Shown here one piece after another: positions 43,537 through 52,628 of a stretch of DNA of 64,000 nucleotides. The stretch's first letter is position 1; the number at the start of each line of letters is the position of its first letter. The DNA is from Salinarimonas sp. (lineage in GTDB: Bacteria > Pseudomonadota > Alphaproteobacteria > Rhizobiales > Beijerinckiaceae): NCBI GenBank assembly GCA_020832565.1, contig JAFIEI010000002.1, positions 1 to 64,000 of the forward strand, written 5' to 3'. Both the position numbers and the translations under genes were made by a program. The notes under the pieces were generated by a model. That model saw only the letters and a list, made by a program, of their open reading frames with translations, did no database searches and was not told the origin of the DNA.

Positions 43537-44427
43537 ATGACAACCCCTGCCACTGATCGCGATTCCAACGACCCGCTGCTCACCCGCATCGCCGAGGCGC
43601 TGGAGCGACTCGCACCGCCGGCAGCGGCGCAGATCGATACCCGCGCAGCCGATGCCTTCGTCTGGCACGCCGTACCGCCGCGCCTTGCCCCCGTCGCACG
43701 CGTGAACCGGGTCGAGATGGCGCTTTTGCGCGGAATCGACCGGGTCCGCGACCAGCTTCACGAGAACACGCTGCGTTTCGCAGCCGGGCTTCCGGCCAAC
43801 AACGCGCTTTTGTGGGGCGCACGCGGCATGGGCAAATCCTCGCTGGTCAAGGCCGTCCATGCCACCGTCAATGCCGGGCGCGACGCGGATGCCCCCGCCC
43901 TCAAGTTGATCGAGATCCATCGCGAGGATATCGAGAGCCTGCCCGCGCTGATGGGGATCCTGCGCGATGATCCGCATCGTTTCGTGATCTTCTGCGACGA
44001 TCTGTCATTCGATTCCGACGACACCTCCTACAAGTCGCTCAAGGCGGTGCTGGAGGGCGGTATCGAGGGGCGGCCCGACAATGTGCTCTTCTACGCCACG
44101 TCGAACCGCCGCCACCTGATGCCGCGCGACATGGTCGACAATGAACGCGCCACCGCGATCAATCCCGGCGAGGCGGTGGAGGAAAAGATCTCGCTCTCCG
44201 ACCGTTTCGGCCTCTGGCTCGGCTTCCACAAATGTTCGCAGGACGAATATCTCGAGATGGTCTTCGGCTACGCCGCGCATCTCGGGCTCGCTTGCGACGA
44301 CGAGACCCTGCGCCGTGATGCGCTGGAATGGGCCACCACGCGCGGCGCCCGTTCCGGCCGAACCGCCTGGCAGTTCATCCAGGATCTCGCCGGGCGCCTG
44401 GGCAGGCGCATCGACGGAGGCGGCTGA
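43537..44427 (+). CDS. DUF815 family AAA-type ATP-binding protein
   Basis: A 296-aa cytosolic P-loop ATPase. Walker A is GARGMGKSS and Walker B FVIFCDDLSF; VLFYATSNRRHLMPRD is a sensor-1-type segment, followed by NERATAINPGEAVEEKISLSDRFG. This is the conserved DUF815 family, whose biological role is not known. The start at 43537 has GAAGG about eight bases upstream. It is divergent from yajC and runs toward the exported protein gene. Confidence 0.9.
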   Translation: MTTPATDRDSNDPLLTRIAEALERLAPPAAAQIDTRAADAFVWHAVPPRLAPVARVNRVEMALLRGIDRVRDQLHENTLRFAAGLPANNALLWGARGMGKSSLVKAVHATVNAGRDADAPALKLIEIHREDIESLPALMGILRDDPHRFVIFCDDLSFDSDDTSYKSLKAVLEGGIEGRPDNVLFYATSNRRHLMPRDMVDNERATAINPGEAVEEKISLSDRFGLWLGFHKCSQDEYLEMVFGYAAHLGLACDDETLRRDALEWATTRGARSGRTAWQFIQDLAGRLGRRIDGGG

Positions 44428-44544
44428 AGGCCCGGGTTTCGGAGATCTATGAACCCTGCCTCCGAAAAGCCTTCGCAGCCCCCTGTTTTTCACGGCGCCG
44501 ATCTGTATGATCGCGGCCAAACCAAACAGAAGGCGGAGGCAGAT

Positions 44545-46335
44545 ATGACGGTTTCGGCTCGGTGTGCCAGCCATGGCGGGGGAACGGCGGCAGCCGCACT
44601 CGCCCTCGGTCTGGGCTTGATCGGCACGGTGGCGCTGTGGAGCAGCCCCGCTGCCGCGAATGACGTCGTGGTCGAGGATCTCGGATTCTCCGGCACCCTG
44701 GGGAGCTATGCGATCCCGCGCATGGAGCTTACCGGCTCGAGCCTTTCGGCCGCGGAAATCGAAGCCGCCTTCGCGCAGGATGATCCGCAAGTCCTGTTCG
44801 AGACCCTCGCCGCACTATCCGCGACGCAGATCACGATACCGCGCATGGTCCTCAGCCAGGATATAGCGGACGTGACGCAGGAGGCCGTCTACGAGGATAT
44901 CCGCATCGATGACATGCGCGAGGGCCGCATCGCCAGCTTCACGGCAAGCGGCGGCAGCTTTTCCGCGAGCGACGGCGACGACGATGTCATCGGCTCGTTC
45001 GGCGCCGTCGAATCGCTGATGATCGATCTTCCGTTGATCCTGAGCTATTACACCGAAGCGGCCGGTGACGGGGACAACCCCTTCCGGACGGCCTATGAAT
45101 CCTTCTCCATCAGCGACCTCGTGATGGGAGACGGCGAGAGCGCGCAATTCACCATCGAAGAGATTTCCGGTAGCGCGGTTGCCGTGCGCCTCCTCCAGGA
45201 GCCGCTGACCGAGACGATCGCGGCGATCGCCGCGATGGAGGATACCGACGATCCCACAGCGGAAGAAGCCACCCGCCTGCTGAATTTCCTGGCGGATATG
45301 ATGGATTCGTTCCGCTTCGAGGAAATGAGCATGAACGGCATGACCATCGTCGATGAAAGCGATGATGATCCGGTCGAGATGCGTATCGAACGCATCGCCT
45401 TCCTCGGCGATCCGCAGGGCGGTTTCGCCGCCTTCATGATGGAGGATATGCGTGTCGCGGCCGACGGCGCAGTGATCGCCATCGCCTCCATCGATTCGGA
45501 GGGCTTCTCCTTCGCGCCGATGCTGGAAGGCCTGCGTGCGCTCGCGGAAGATCCCGATGCCGATCTGTCGCCGGACGAGATGCAGCGGATGCTTCCGGTA
45601 ATCGGCACGGTGACGCTCAATGATCTCACCGCCTCGATCCCGCCGGAGCCCGGCGCAACCCCGGTCGAAGGCGGTATCGGTCGCCTGAGCATCACGGCGG
45701 ATACCCCTTACGAAGGCGTTCCGACCAATCTGCGCCTTGCGATCGACAATCTCGCATTCGACCTTCCCGCCGGGACCGGCGAGGAATTCATCGAGATGGC
45801 GCGTGGCTTCGGCTACGAGCGGCTCGACCTTTCCGGCAATTTCGCCGCACGCTGGAACGAGGCAGGCCAGGAAATCGTGCTCAGCGATCTCTCCTTCAGC
45901 GGCGAGGAAATCGGTTCGGTCGCGCTTCGTGGCGTGATCGGCGGCGTCGGACCGGAGGTCTTTTCGGGTGACGAAACCATGCGGCTGATGGCGCTGATGG
46001 GGGCGACCGTCAAGAACCTGCATCTGATGGTGGAGGATCGCGGCATTGCCGAGATCCTGCTCAGCCTGCAGGCGGCGGAGATGGGGGTGAGCCCCGATCA
46101 GGCGCGCCAGCAACTCGGGATGATGTCGCAGATGATGCTGCCGGCGATCCTCGGGGGCGGGCCGCAGGCCCAGGGCCTCGCCGAGGCCGTCGGGCGCTTC
46201 CTCGAGAATCCGGGTGAGCTCGAAATCGCCGTCGAGGCGATCGACCCGGCCGGCATTCCGTTGATGGAGCTCGGCACCATGAGCGCACCCGCCGACCTGA
46301 TGCAGCGCATCGAAATCGACGCGCAGGCGCGTTGA
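44545..46335 (+). CDS. Large exported acidic protein of unknown function
   Basis: The 596-aa protein has a signal peptide (LALGLGLIGTVALWSSPAAA, residues ~18-37). The rest is acidic and rich in Met, Glu and Asp, with recurring short pieces such as MRMxxMxMNGMT, IPxMxLxGS and xLSxSGEEIGS, suggesting weak internal repeats of beta-strands and helices. I do not recognise the family. The start at 44545 has GGAGG upstream. It is followed by a rho-independent terminator at 46392-46420. The acidity could suit a periplasm in a saline niche (inference). Confidence 0.75.
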   Translation: MTVSARCASHGGGTAAAALALGLGLIGTVALWSSPAAANDVVVEDLGFSGTLGSYAIPRMELTGSSLSAAEIEAAFAQDDPQVLFETLAALSATQITIPRMVLSQDIADVTQEAVYEDIRIDDMREGRIASFTASGGSFSASDGDDDVIGSFGAVESLMIDLPLILSYYTEAAGDGDNPFRTAYESFSISDLVMGDGESAQFTIEEISGSAVAVRLLQEPLTETIAAIAAMEDTDDPTAEEATRLLNFLADMMDSFRFEEMSMNGMTIVDESDDDPVEMRIERIAFLGDPQGGFAAFMMEDMRVAADGAVIAIASIDSEGFSFAPMLEGLRALAEDPDADLSPDEMQRMLPVIGTVTLNDLTASIPPEPGATPVEGGIGRLSITADTPYEGVPTNLRLAIDNLAFDLPAGTGEEFIEMARGFGYERLDLSGNFAARWNEAGQEIVLSDLSFSGEEIGSVALRGVIGGVGPEVFSGDETMRLMALMGATVKNLHLMVEDRGIAEILLSLQAAEMGVSPDQARQQLGMMSQMMLPAILGGGPQAQGLAEAVGRFLENPGELEIAVEAIDPAGIPLMELGTMSAPADLMQRIEIDAQAR

Positions 46336-46391
46336 TCGAGGTCGCGCCTGCGGGCTCGACCGGATCGCGACATGACGATACGAAAACCACG

Positions 46392-46420
46392 CGGCCCGCA
46401 TTCTCCATGCGGGCCGTTTT
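46392..46420 (+). terminator. Rho-independent terminator
   Basis: A ten-base stem (46392-46401 with 46407-46416) around TCTCC is followed immediately by TTTT. It ends the transcript of the exported protein gene and stands 27 bases before the kynureninase start. Confidence 0.85.
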
Positions 46421-46447
46421 CTCTCACGCCCCGGCGGAGCGCAATCG

Positions 46448-47704
46448 ATGACGACGGATCGGCACATGACGCGCCGGGAACTGGCCGAGGCGCAGGATGC
46501 GCAGGATGTGCTCGCCCCGATGCGCGCGCGTTTCGCCTTGCCGCAGGGCGTGATCTACCTCGACGGCAATTCCCTCGGACCACTGCCGCATGACCTGCGT
46601 GCGCGGGTGACGCGGACACTCGACGAGGAATGGGGGCAAGGGCTGATCCGCAGCTGGAACGATGCCGGCTGGATCGATCTGCCCGAGCGCATCGGCACGC
46701 GCATCGCCCGGCTGATCGGCGCCCCGGTTCAGAGTGTCCTTGCAGCCGATTCCACCTCGATCAATCTTTTCAAGTTGCTCTCCGCCGCCCTCGCTCTTCG
46801 CCCGGAGCGGCGGGTGATTGTTTCCGAGCGCGGCAATTTTCCCACCGATCTCTACATGGCGCAGGGCCTGATCGCACAGCTCGACCGCGGCCATCGCCTC
46901 GTTCTGGTCGATGATGCATCGGAGATCCCCGCCGCGCTCGACGGCGATACCGCCGTCTTGATGCTCACCCATGTGGATTATCGCAGCGGCGCCATGCACG
47001 ACATGGGCGCACTTACCCGCCTGGCCCACGAGGCCAACGCCCTCGTCCTGTGGGATCTCGCCCATAGCGCCGGTGCCGTGCCCCTCGATCTTGCCGGCGC
47101 GGATGTCGATTTCGCAGTCGGCTGCGGCTATAAATATCTCAATGGCGGCCCCGGCGCGCCGGCCTTCTTCCATGTCGCGCCACGCCATGCGGATGCATTC
47201 GTCCAGCCGCTGGCCGGCTGGTTCGGCCATGACGCCCCATTCGCCTTCGAGCCGGAATATCGCCCCGCCCCGGGCGCCGCGCGCTATCTGTGCGGCACAC
47301 CGCCGATTCTCGCCATGGCGGCGCTTGATGCGGCGCTCACGCTCTGGGATGATGTCGATATCGACGCCGTGCGCGCGAAGTCGCTCGCGCTCACCGGCGC
47401 ATTCATCGACACGGTCGAGGCACTGTGCCCGGATGCGGGGCTGACGCTGATCACGCCGCGCGACCCGGCAAGGCGCGGCAGCCAGGTGAGTTTTCACCAT
47501 CCGCAGGCCTATGCGGTGATGCAGGCCCTCATCGCACGCGGCGTGATCGGGGATTTTCGCGCACCGGATATCCTGCGCTTCGGCTTCACGCCGCTCTACA
47601 CGCGCTTCGTCGATGTCTTCGACGCAGTCTCGGTGCTTGCGGAAGTGCTGGAAACCCGCAGCTACACGCATCCCGATTTCCAGAAGCGCGCCCGCGTGAC
47701 CTGA
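46448..47704 (+). CDS. kynU: Kynureninase
   Basis: A 418-aa PLP enzyme cleaving kynurenine to anthranilate and alanine. The PLP lysine is Lys229 in [12 protein letters not shown]; other family parts are [27 protein letters not shown] and [14 protein letters not shown]. No tryptophan dioxygenase or formamidase gene is in the window, so it may serve tryptophan degradation together with genes elsewhere. GGAG lies nine bases before the ATG. Confidence 0.93.
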   Translation: MTTDRHMTRRELAEAQDAQDVLAPMRARFALPQGVIYLDGNSLGPLPHDLRARVTRTLDEEWGQGLIRSWNDAGWIDLPERIGTRIARLIGAPVQSVLAADSTSINLFKLLSAALALRPERRVIVSERGNFPTDLYMAQGLIAQLDRGHRLVLVDDASEIPAALDGDTAVLMLTHVDYRSGAMHDMGALTRLAHEANALVLWDLAHSAGAVPLDLAGADVDFAVGCGYKYLNGGPGAPAFFHVAPRHADAFVQPLAGWFGHDAPFAFEPEYRPAPGAARYLCGTPPILAMAALDAALTLWDDVDIDAVRAKSLALTGAFIDTVEALCPDAGLTLITPRDPARRGSQVSFHHPQAYAVMQALIARGVIGDFRAPDILRFGFTPLYTRFVDVFDAVSVLAEVLETRSYTHPDFQKRARVT

Positions 47705-47730
47705 GCCGGAGCCGGAGCCGGCGGGCATCC

Positions 47731-48378
47731 TCAGCAGGCCTTGTCCTTTGCGGCGGCCACCGTGTCGGCACTCTCGAAACGCACGGCAAAACCCTCGCCG
47801 GTATGGCGCACGACGATCGCATCGTGATCGCGGATGCGCACGCCCGCGCCGATTGCCGGGCGCTCGCGTGAAATCACGCTGGCCCCGCTGCGCGAGATGT
47901 CACGCAGGCGCTCGGCGACGATGCGGCCATCGGGAAGCGTGATCATCAGATGCAGATCCGGCGCGCCGCGACGTCCGGCGCGCTGGGCCGGGATCTGCGT
48001 ATGGAAGAACGCGCCGGCGCCCAGCGGACGGCGCCCGCCGGAGGCTTCGATGACGTCGAGGCGCTCGCAGAATGTCGCCTGGTGCGCGGCATCATGGGTG
48101 AAGCGGATGGCGAACCCATCGGGCGTCCAGCGCGCCACACGCCCGCTGACGATGCCGAGCTCCTCGAAGATGCCGTTGACCCGCAGGCCCGGGCCCGGTC
48201 GAGCCGGCCCAATCAGCGCCATGCCCGAGCGCGACACGTCGCGGCAATGAACGTCGAGATCGCTGCCGTCGGCGAAGCTGACCGTACCGGCGAGCCAGAG
48301 GCTCAACCGCGGCTCGGCGCGCTTGTCGATCCAGTAGGGGCGGTATTCCTGCGGCATGATCGGGTCCGACACTGACAT
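47731..48378 (-). CDS. Protein with two PilZ domains
   Basis: A 215-aa protein with two copies of the PilZ signature: RAEPR plus DVSRSG in the first half, RAGRR plus DISRSG in the second. Both carry RxxxR and DxSxxG, the c-di-GMP binding motifs, so both may bind the second messenger. No other output domain is visible. Start at 48378 or 48357 is uncertain; neither has a strong ribosome-binding site. Convergent with kynU, 26 bases apart. Confidence 0.87.
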   Translation of the reverse strand: MSVSDPIMPQEYRPYWIDKRAEPRLSLWLAGTVSFADGSDLDVHCRDVSRSGMALIGPARPGPGLRVNGIFEELGIVSGRVARWTPDGFAIRFTHDAAHQATFCERLDVIEASGGRRPLGAGAFFHTQIPAQRAGRRGAPDLHLMITLPDGRIVAERLRDISRSGASVISRERPAIGAGVRIRDHDAIVVRHTGEGFAVRFESADTVAAAKDKAC

Positions 48379-48455
48379 CACGATGCCGCAGGCATGCCCG
48401 GGCAGGATTCCAGTGTCAGCGACCCGACTTGCCCGAACCTTACGCAGGGAAAGGA

Positions 48456-49727
48456 TTAGCCGCGCGCCGCTGCCTGATCGGCGGCGATGCGGCGTATCGC
48501 TTCGATCAGGACCGCGACGGCGCAGCCAGCATCCGCTTGCGTGATCGATTCGGCCGGATTGTGACTGATGCCGCCGGCACAGCGCACGAACAGCATCCCG
48601 ACGGGGCACAGCCGCGCCATGGCGACCGCATCATGCCCCGCGCCGGAAGGGATCAGCGGAGCATCGCCGGCAATGGCGTGCGCCGCCGCCGCGAATGCCT
48701 GCTGCAGCGGCTCTGCCATCGGCGTTGCCGGCGCGCGCATGAAGGGCGCCTGCGTGAAGGCGAGGCCTCGGCGTTCCGCGATACTCTTGCAGGCGGCATC
48801 GATCTCGGCCAGCATCGTGGCGAGCATCGCATCACCGGGCGCGCGGGCATCGATCGAGAAGCGCACCTCGCCGGGAATGACATTGACCGCACCCGGCACC
48901 GCCGCGATCCGCCCCACCGTCGCGACACCGCCCTCGTGCTGCGCGCCGATTCCCTCGATCGCTGCGATCATCTCAGCCGCGCCCGAGAGCGCGTCGCGGC
49001 GCAGGCCCATCGGCACGGTCCCCGCATGACCGGCCTGCCCGCGCAAGACGCAATCGGCGCGCCAGGCGGCGGCGATCGCCGTCACCACGCCGACGGGCAG
49101 ATCGGCGCGCTCCAGCACCGGCCCCTGCTCGATATGAAGCTCCAGATAGCCCAGAGCCTGCGCCGGGTCGCGTGCGAGGCCCGTGACCGCATCCGGATCG
49201 CCGCCGAATTCCCGCAGGGCCTGCGCCAGGCTCACGCCGTCGCCATCCACGACATCGAGCCAACGCGGATCATAGCCGCCCGCAATGGCCTGCGTGCTGG
49301 AGAGGCTCGTGGGAAACCGCACGTTCTCCTCGTCCCCGAAGGCGAGGATCTCGATGGCGAAGGGCAGTACGCGCCCCTCCCCCGCGAGCGCCTCGACGGC
49401 GAGGATCGCCGCGACCACGCCCAGCGAACCGTCGAACCGCCCGGCATCGATCACGGTATCGATATGCGAGCCGCAATAGAGAACCGGCCCCTCTGCCGGC
49501 CCGTAGCGTCCCACGACATTCCCCGCCGCATCGATATGCGCCTCACAGCCCGCCGCTTCCATCCAGTCGCGCACCTGATGGGCTGCGCGGCGATGGGCCG
49601 GCGAGAGATAGAGCCGGGTCAGATTGTCCGGCGCGTCGCTGATCGCGCCGAGCGTGTCGAGCATCGCCATGGCGCGCGCGCCCAAAGCCGCGATATCGGT
49701 GCTGCCCGTGGCGATGCCGTTGCCCAT
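48456..49727 (-). CDS. M20-family amidohydrolase (allantoate / N-carbamoyl-amino acid type)
   Basis: A 423-aa zinc-dependent amidohydrolase. Metal-site segments are YCGSHIDTV, FGDEENVRF, ELHIEQGPVLE and the C-terminal IPSGAGHDAVAMA. This set matches the allantoate amidohydrolase / N-carbamoyl-L-amino acid hydrolase / beta-ureidopropionase group; the substrate is not decided by motifs, and no other purine or pyrimidine genes are adjacent. AGGAG lies six bases before the ATG. Confidence 0.87.
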   Translation of the reverse strand: MGNGIATGSTDIAALGARAMAMLDTLGAISDAPDNLTRLYLSPAHRRAAHQVRDWMEAAGCEAHIDAAGNVVGRYGPAEGPVLYCGSHIDTVIDAGRFDGSLGVVAAILAVEALAGEGRVLPFAIEILAFGDEENVRFPTSLSSTQAIAGGYDPRWLDVVDGDGVSLAQALREFGGDPDAVTGLARDPAQALGYLELHIEQGPVLERADLPVGVVTAIAAAWRADCVLRGQAGHAGTVPMGLRRDALSGAAEMIAAIEGIGAQHEGGVATVGRIAAVPGAVNVIPGEVRFSIDARAPGDAMLATMLAEIDAACKSIAERRGLAFTQAPFMRAPATPMAEPLQQAFAAAAHAIAGDAPLIPSGAGHDAVAMARLCPVGMLFVRCAGGISHNPAESITQADAGCAVAVLIEAIRRIAADQAAARG

Positions 49728-49750
49728 GGAAATCTCCTGCCTCTCGAGAC

Positions 49751-49779
49751 GAAAAAGCCGCCGGCGCGTGCCGGCGGCT
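49751..49779 (-). terminator. Rho-independent terminator of the chemoreceptor gene
   Basis: On the minus strand a ten-base stem (49770-49779 paired with 49756-49765, loop of four) is followed by a T-run (AAAAA at 49752-49756 on the plus strand). It stands about 40 bases past the stop of the minus-strand chemoreceptor gene. Confidence 0.85.
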
Positions 49780-49820
49780 CATCGGTTAGCATGGGGCTGC
49801 GTTCAAGTCAGGTGGACAAG

Positions 49821-51500
49821 TCAGGCGGCACGCACATCCGCGATGAAGCCGCGCACGGCATTCTCCACGGTGCGGGCCTGCGCCCCGAGCGTGGCCGAGG
49901 TCTCCGCCACCTCGCCCGCCGAACGGCGGGTCTCGCCGATCGAGGTCGAGACGCTCTCGACCGTCGCCGAGAGGCGCGTCGTGCCTTGTGCGGCTTCCTG
50001 GGTGTTGCGCGAGATCTCCTGCGTCGCCGCGCCCTGCTGCTCGATGGCCGCAGAGATCGAGACGGTGTAGCTGCGGGCTTCTTCCATGGTGGCCGAGATC
50101 TGCTTCATCGCTTCCACCGCATTCGCGGTCGAGCTCTGGATGGCCGAGATCTGCCCGCTGATCTCTTCGGTCGCCCGTGCCGTCTGGGAAGCGAGGTTCT
50201 TCACTTCCGAGGCGACGACGGCAAAGCCCTTGCCCGCCTCGCCGGCACGTGCTGCCTCGATCGTGGCGTTGAGCGCGAGCAGATTAGTCTGTTCGGCAAT
50301 GGCCTGGATCAGCCCGACGACTTCGCCGATCTTGCGCGCGGATTCGTCGAGGGTGGTGATGCGCTGGTCCGATTCGATGGCGAGATCGCTCGCCTTGCCG
50401 ACCACATCCGCAGCACGCGCGATCTGGCGCGAGATTTCGCTGATCGATGAGGCGAGTTCTTCCGATGCCGCCGCGACGGTGCTGACATTGTTCGAAGCGG
50501 CGATTGAAACTTCTCCCGCAGAGCTCGCCTCGGAGCCAGCATTATCGGCAATGGCGGTGAGCGTATTTGCAGCCTGATCCATGCGCTGCGAGCTCTCCGC
50601 GACGATGCCGAGTGCGCCGGTGACGGTGTTTTCGAATTCCGCCACCAGCTTGTCGATCACCTCCTGGCGCCGGGCGCGGGCAGAGGCGTTGCGCTCGTCC
50701 TCGCCGGCGAGGCGCTCGCGCTCGATCAAGCTGGCGCGGAACGAGCGGAAGGCACGGCCCATCCGGCCGATCTCGTCGCCGCGCTTCTCGTCAAAGGTGA
50801 CATCGGCCTCGAGATCCCCCTCAGCCAGACGTTCGAGCCCGTTCACGATCTGGTCGAGCGGACGCACGACGGATCGGCGCACGAGCATCACGACGAAGGC
50901 GAAGACCGCGACCGCGATGGCACCGAATGCGATCACCAGGATCATCGCCCATTGAGCCTGGCTCTCGGCCCGCGCCTGAATCGCGAGGGTGCGGTTGCGA
51001 TAGCTCTCGGTGAGATCGGAAATCGACTGGTTCAGCGCCTGGCGGTTGGTGCGGTTGGCGGGATTGTCGCCGATCACGGCCGCCGCGACATTCCCCTCGC
51101 GCCGCCCGGCTTCGAGCAGGGCGATGCGGGTTGCGCGCTGTTCGGACCATTGCTCCTGGAAACGGGCGATCAGGGCCTCGTCATCCGGGTGGATCACCGT
51201 GCTCCACTCTTCGAGCATGGTATCGAATTCACCGATGAAGCGCTCCATGCCGCGGCTGAACTGGTCCATCCGCTCCGGCGTCTCGGCCATGTAGACACCG
51301 CGGCTGTCCATGACGATCGCATAGAGAAGCGCATTGGCACGCTCCACATTGGCGGTGCCGACGATGGAATCTTCCAGCATGGCGATGTCGTTTCGCTGCT
51401 GGTTGACGGTCCAGGCCACTGTCGCAGCAAGCAGCATAACGACGGCGAGCAGTGAGCCGAGCGAGAGGAAGATTTTTCGCGAAAAGGAGGCGGAGCGCAT
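49821..51500 (-). CDS. Methyl-accepting chemotaxis protein
   Basis: The 559-aa chemoreceptor has a signal-anchor helix (~8-32), a helical periplasmic domain (~33-185; four-helix-bundle type), a second membrane helix (~188-212), a HAMP domain (~213-265), and a signalling domain with the hairpin tip [35 protein letters not shown]. The ligand is not evident. AGGAT precedes the ATG. No che genes are adjacent. Confidence 0.95.
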   Translation of the reverse strand: MRSASFSRKIFLSLGSLLAVVMLLAATVAWTVNQQRNDIAMLEDSIVGTANVERANALLYAIVMDSRGVYMAETPERMDQFSRGMERFIGEFDTMLEEWSTVIHPDDEALIARFQEQWSEQRATRIALLEAGRREGNVAAAVIGDNPANRTNRQALNQSISDLTESYRNRTLAIQARAESQAQWAMILVIAFGAIAVAVFAFVVMLVRRSVVRPLDQIVNGLERLAEGDLEADVTFDEKRGDEIGRMGRAFRSFRASLIERERLAGEDERNASARARRQEVIDKLVAEFENTVTGALGIVAESSQRMDQAANTLTAIADNAGSEASSAGEVSIAASNNVSTVAAASEELASSISEISRQIARAADVVGKASDLAIESDQRITTLDESARKIGEVVGLIQAIAEQTNLLALNATIEAARAGEAGKGFAVVASEVKNLASQTARATEEISGQISAIQSSTANAVEAMKQISATMEEARSYTVSISAAIEQQGAATQEISRNTQEAAQGTTRLSATVESVSTSIGETRRSAGEVAETSATLGAQARTVENAVRGFIADVRAA

Positions 51501-51809
51501 TGGTTTATCCTGATTTAGACTGAGCCGTCATTTAGATCGACAAAAATGAATATTACGTTTGCCTTTTTCTTTCCCGGACATAGATTTACGCTGCTTCAAT
51601 AAATCAAAAATTGCATTATTCGAATTCAAATAATGCCATCCACCATGCATACATCCGATTTCTTGAATTATTACTCTACGTCTGCCAAAATCACTCAAGT
51701 CAGAATTCGAATTCAATGAAATTCAGGATTGCCGACGGGTGAAAATTTGCCAATTCCGGCGATAGTTGCTAAACCCCATCCCGATTCAGAAACAGATATG
51801 GAGACCAGC
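51501..51809. promoter_or_regulatory. AT-rich divergent intergenic region with repeated ATTCGAATTCAA
   Basis: This 309-base gap between the chemoreceptor and methyltransferase genes is AT-rich. The 12-mer ATTCGAATTCAA occurs at 51618-51629 and 51705-51716, both containing the palindrome TTCGAA; the second is part of a tandem GAATTC pair. It probably holds divergent promoters. The reading frames here start with TTG and look random, so no gene is called. Confidence 0.45.
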
Positions 51810-52430
51810 ATGGCGCGCGAAAGTGCCTATCTCGACAATATCTACTCCGTTGACGGCGGCGACGAGATGCGCCGTTACTATGACGATTGGGCCAAAAGCT
51901 ATGATGCCGACCTCGTCGACAACGATTATCGCACGCCGGCACGCTGCGCCGAGGCGCTGAGCCGGCATCTCGGCGACAAATCCGCTCCCCTGCTCGATTT
52001 CGCCTGCGGCACCGGCATGTCGGGCGTGGCCCTGCACGATGCCGGATTTACCCATATCGACGGCATCGACATCTCGCAGGGCATGCTCGATGTCGCCCGC
52101 GAGAAGAACGCGTATCGCCAGCTTTGGGTCTGCGATCCGGACGAGCCATTCGATACCCGCGCCAAGGGCTATGCCGCGATTATCGCCGTGGGCGCGATCG
52201 GCGCCGGCGCAGCACCCGTGAGCGCGCTCGACGGTGCTCTGGCCGCGCTCGAAAGCGGCGGTCTGCTCGTGGTCTCGCTCAACGACCACACGCTTCAGGA
52301 TCCGCAATTCGAGGAAAAGCTCCGCGCGGCCGAGAAGGCCGGCAGCGCCACCATTCTCGAGGATGCCCATGGCCCGCACCTGCCCGCGATCGGGCTCGGC
52401 GCCAAGGTCTATGTCGTGCGCCGCACCTGA
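51810..52430 (+). CDS. Class I SAM-dependent methyltransferase
   Basis: A 206-aa Rossmann-type methyltransferase. The SAM loop is LLDFACGTGMSGVAL and the acidic turn is IDGIDISQGMLDVAREK. The N-terminal AYLDNIYSVDGGDEMRRYYDDWAKSYDADL resembles the WBSCR27/TehB-like group. Its substrate is unknown. The ATG at 51810 has GGAG six bases upstream; one at 51798 is the alternative. A hairpin follows at 52458-52488. Confidence 0.85.
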   Translation: MARESAYLDNIYSVDGGDEMRRYYDDWAKSYDADLVDNDYRTPARCAEALSRHLGDKSAPLLDFACGTGMSGVALHDAGFTHIDGIDISQGMLDVAREKNAYRQLWVCDPDEPFDTRAKGYAAIIAVGAIGAGAAPVSALDGALAALESGGLLVVSLNDHTLQDPQFEEKLRAAEKAGSATILEDAHGPHLPAIGLGAKVYVVRRT

Positions 52431-52457
52431 GCGGAGGCGTCCCGACAAGGCAGCGCA

Positions 52458-52488
52458 ACGCCCCGTCATCAAGCCGATGGCGGGGCGT
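52458..52488 (+). terminator. Probable terminator hairpin
   Basis: ACGCCCCG (52458-52465) pairs with CGGGGCGT (52481-52488), and CATC/GATG extends the stem inside, leaving a five-base loop. The following bases are only mildly T-rich. It ends the methyltransferase transcript about 27 bases after its stop. Confidence 0.6.
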
Positions 52489-52628
52489 CGATCTTGTCGC
52501 AATGGCATTCCGACACGGCGCGGATTGCCGAACTTGCACGGCCCCTGACGGGGGAATACGGTTTTATCCAATGCCGAAATGCCGCAAACAGACGGGCAAG
52601 GCTTGAAAGACTTCCGGGAGGAAAACGC

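Noticed and set aside
51528-51716. AT-rich 62-codon minus-strand frame between the chemoreceptor and methyltransferase genes
   Set aside because: Its first codon is TTG without a ribosome-binding site and it runs through repeated palindromes; composition explains it.
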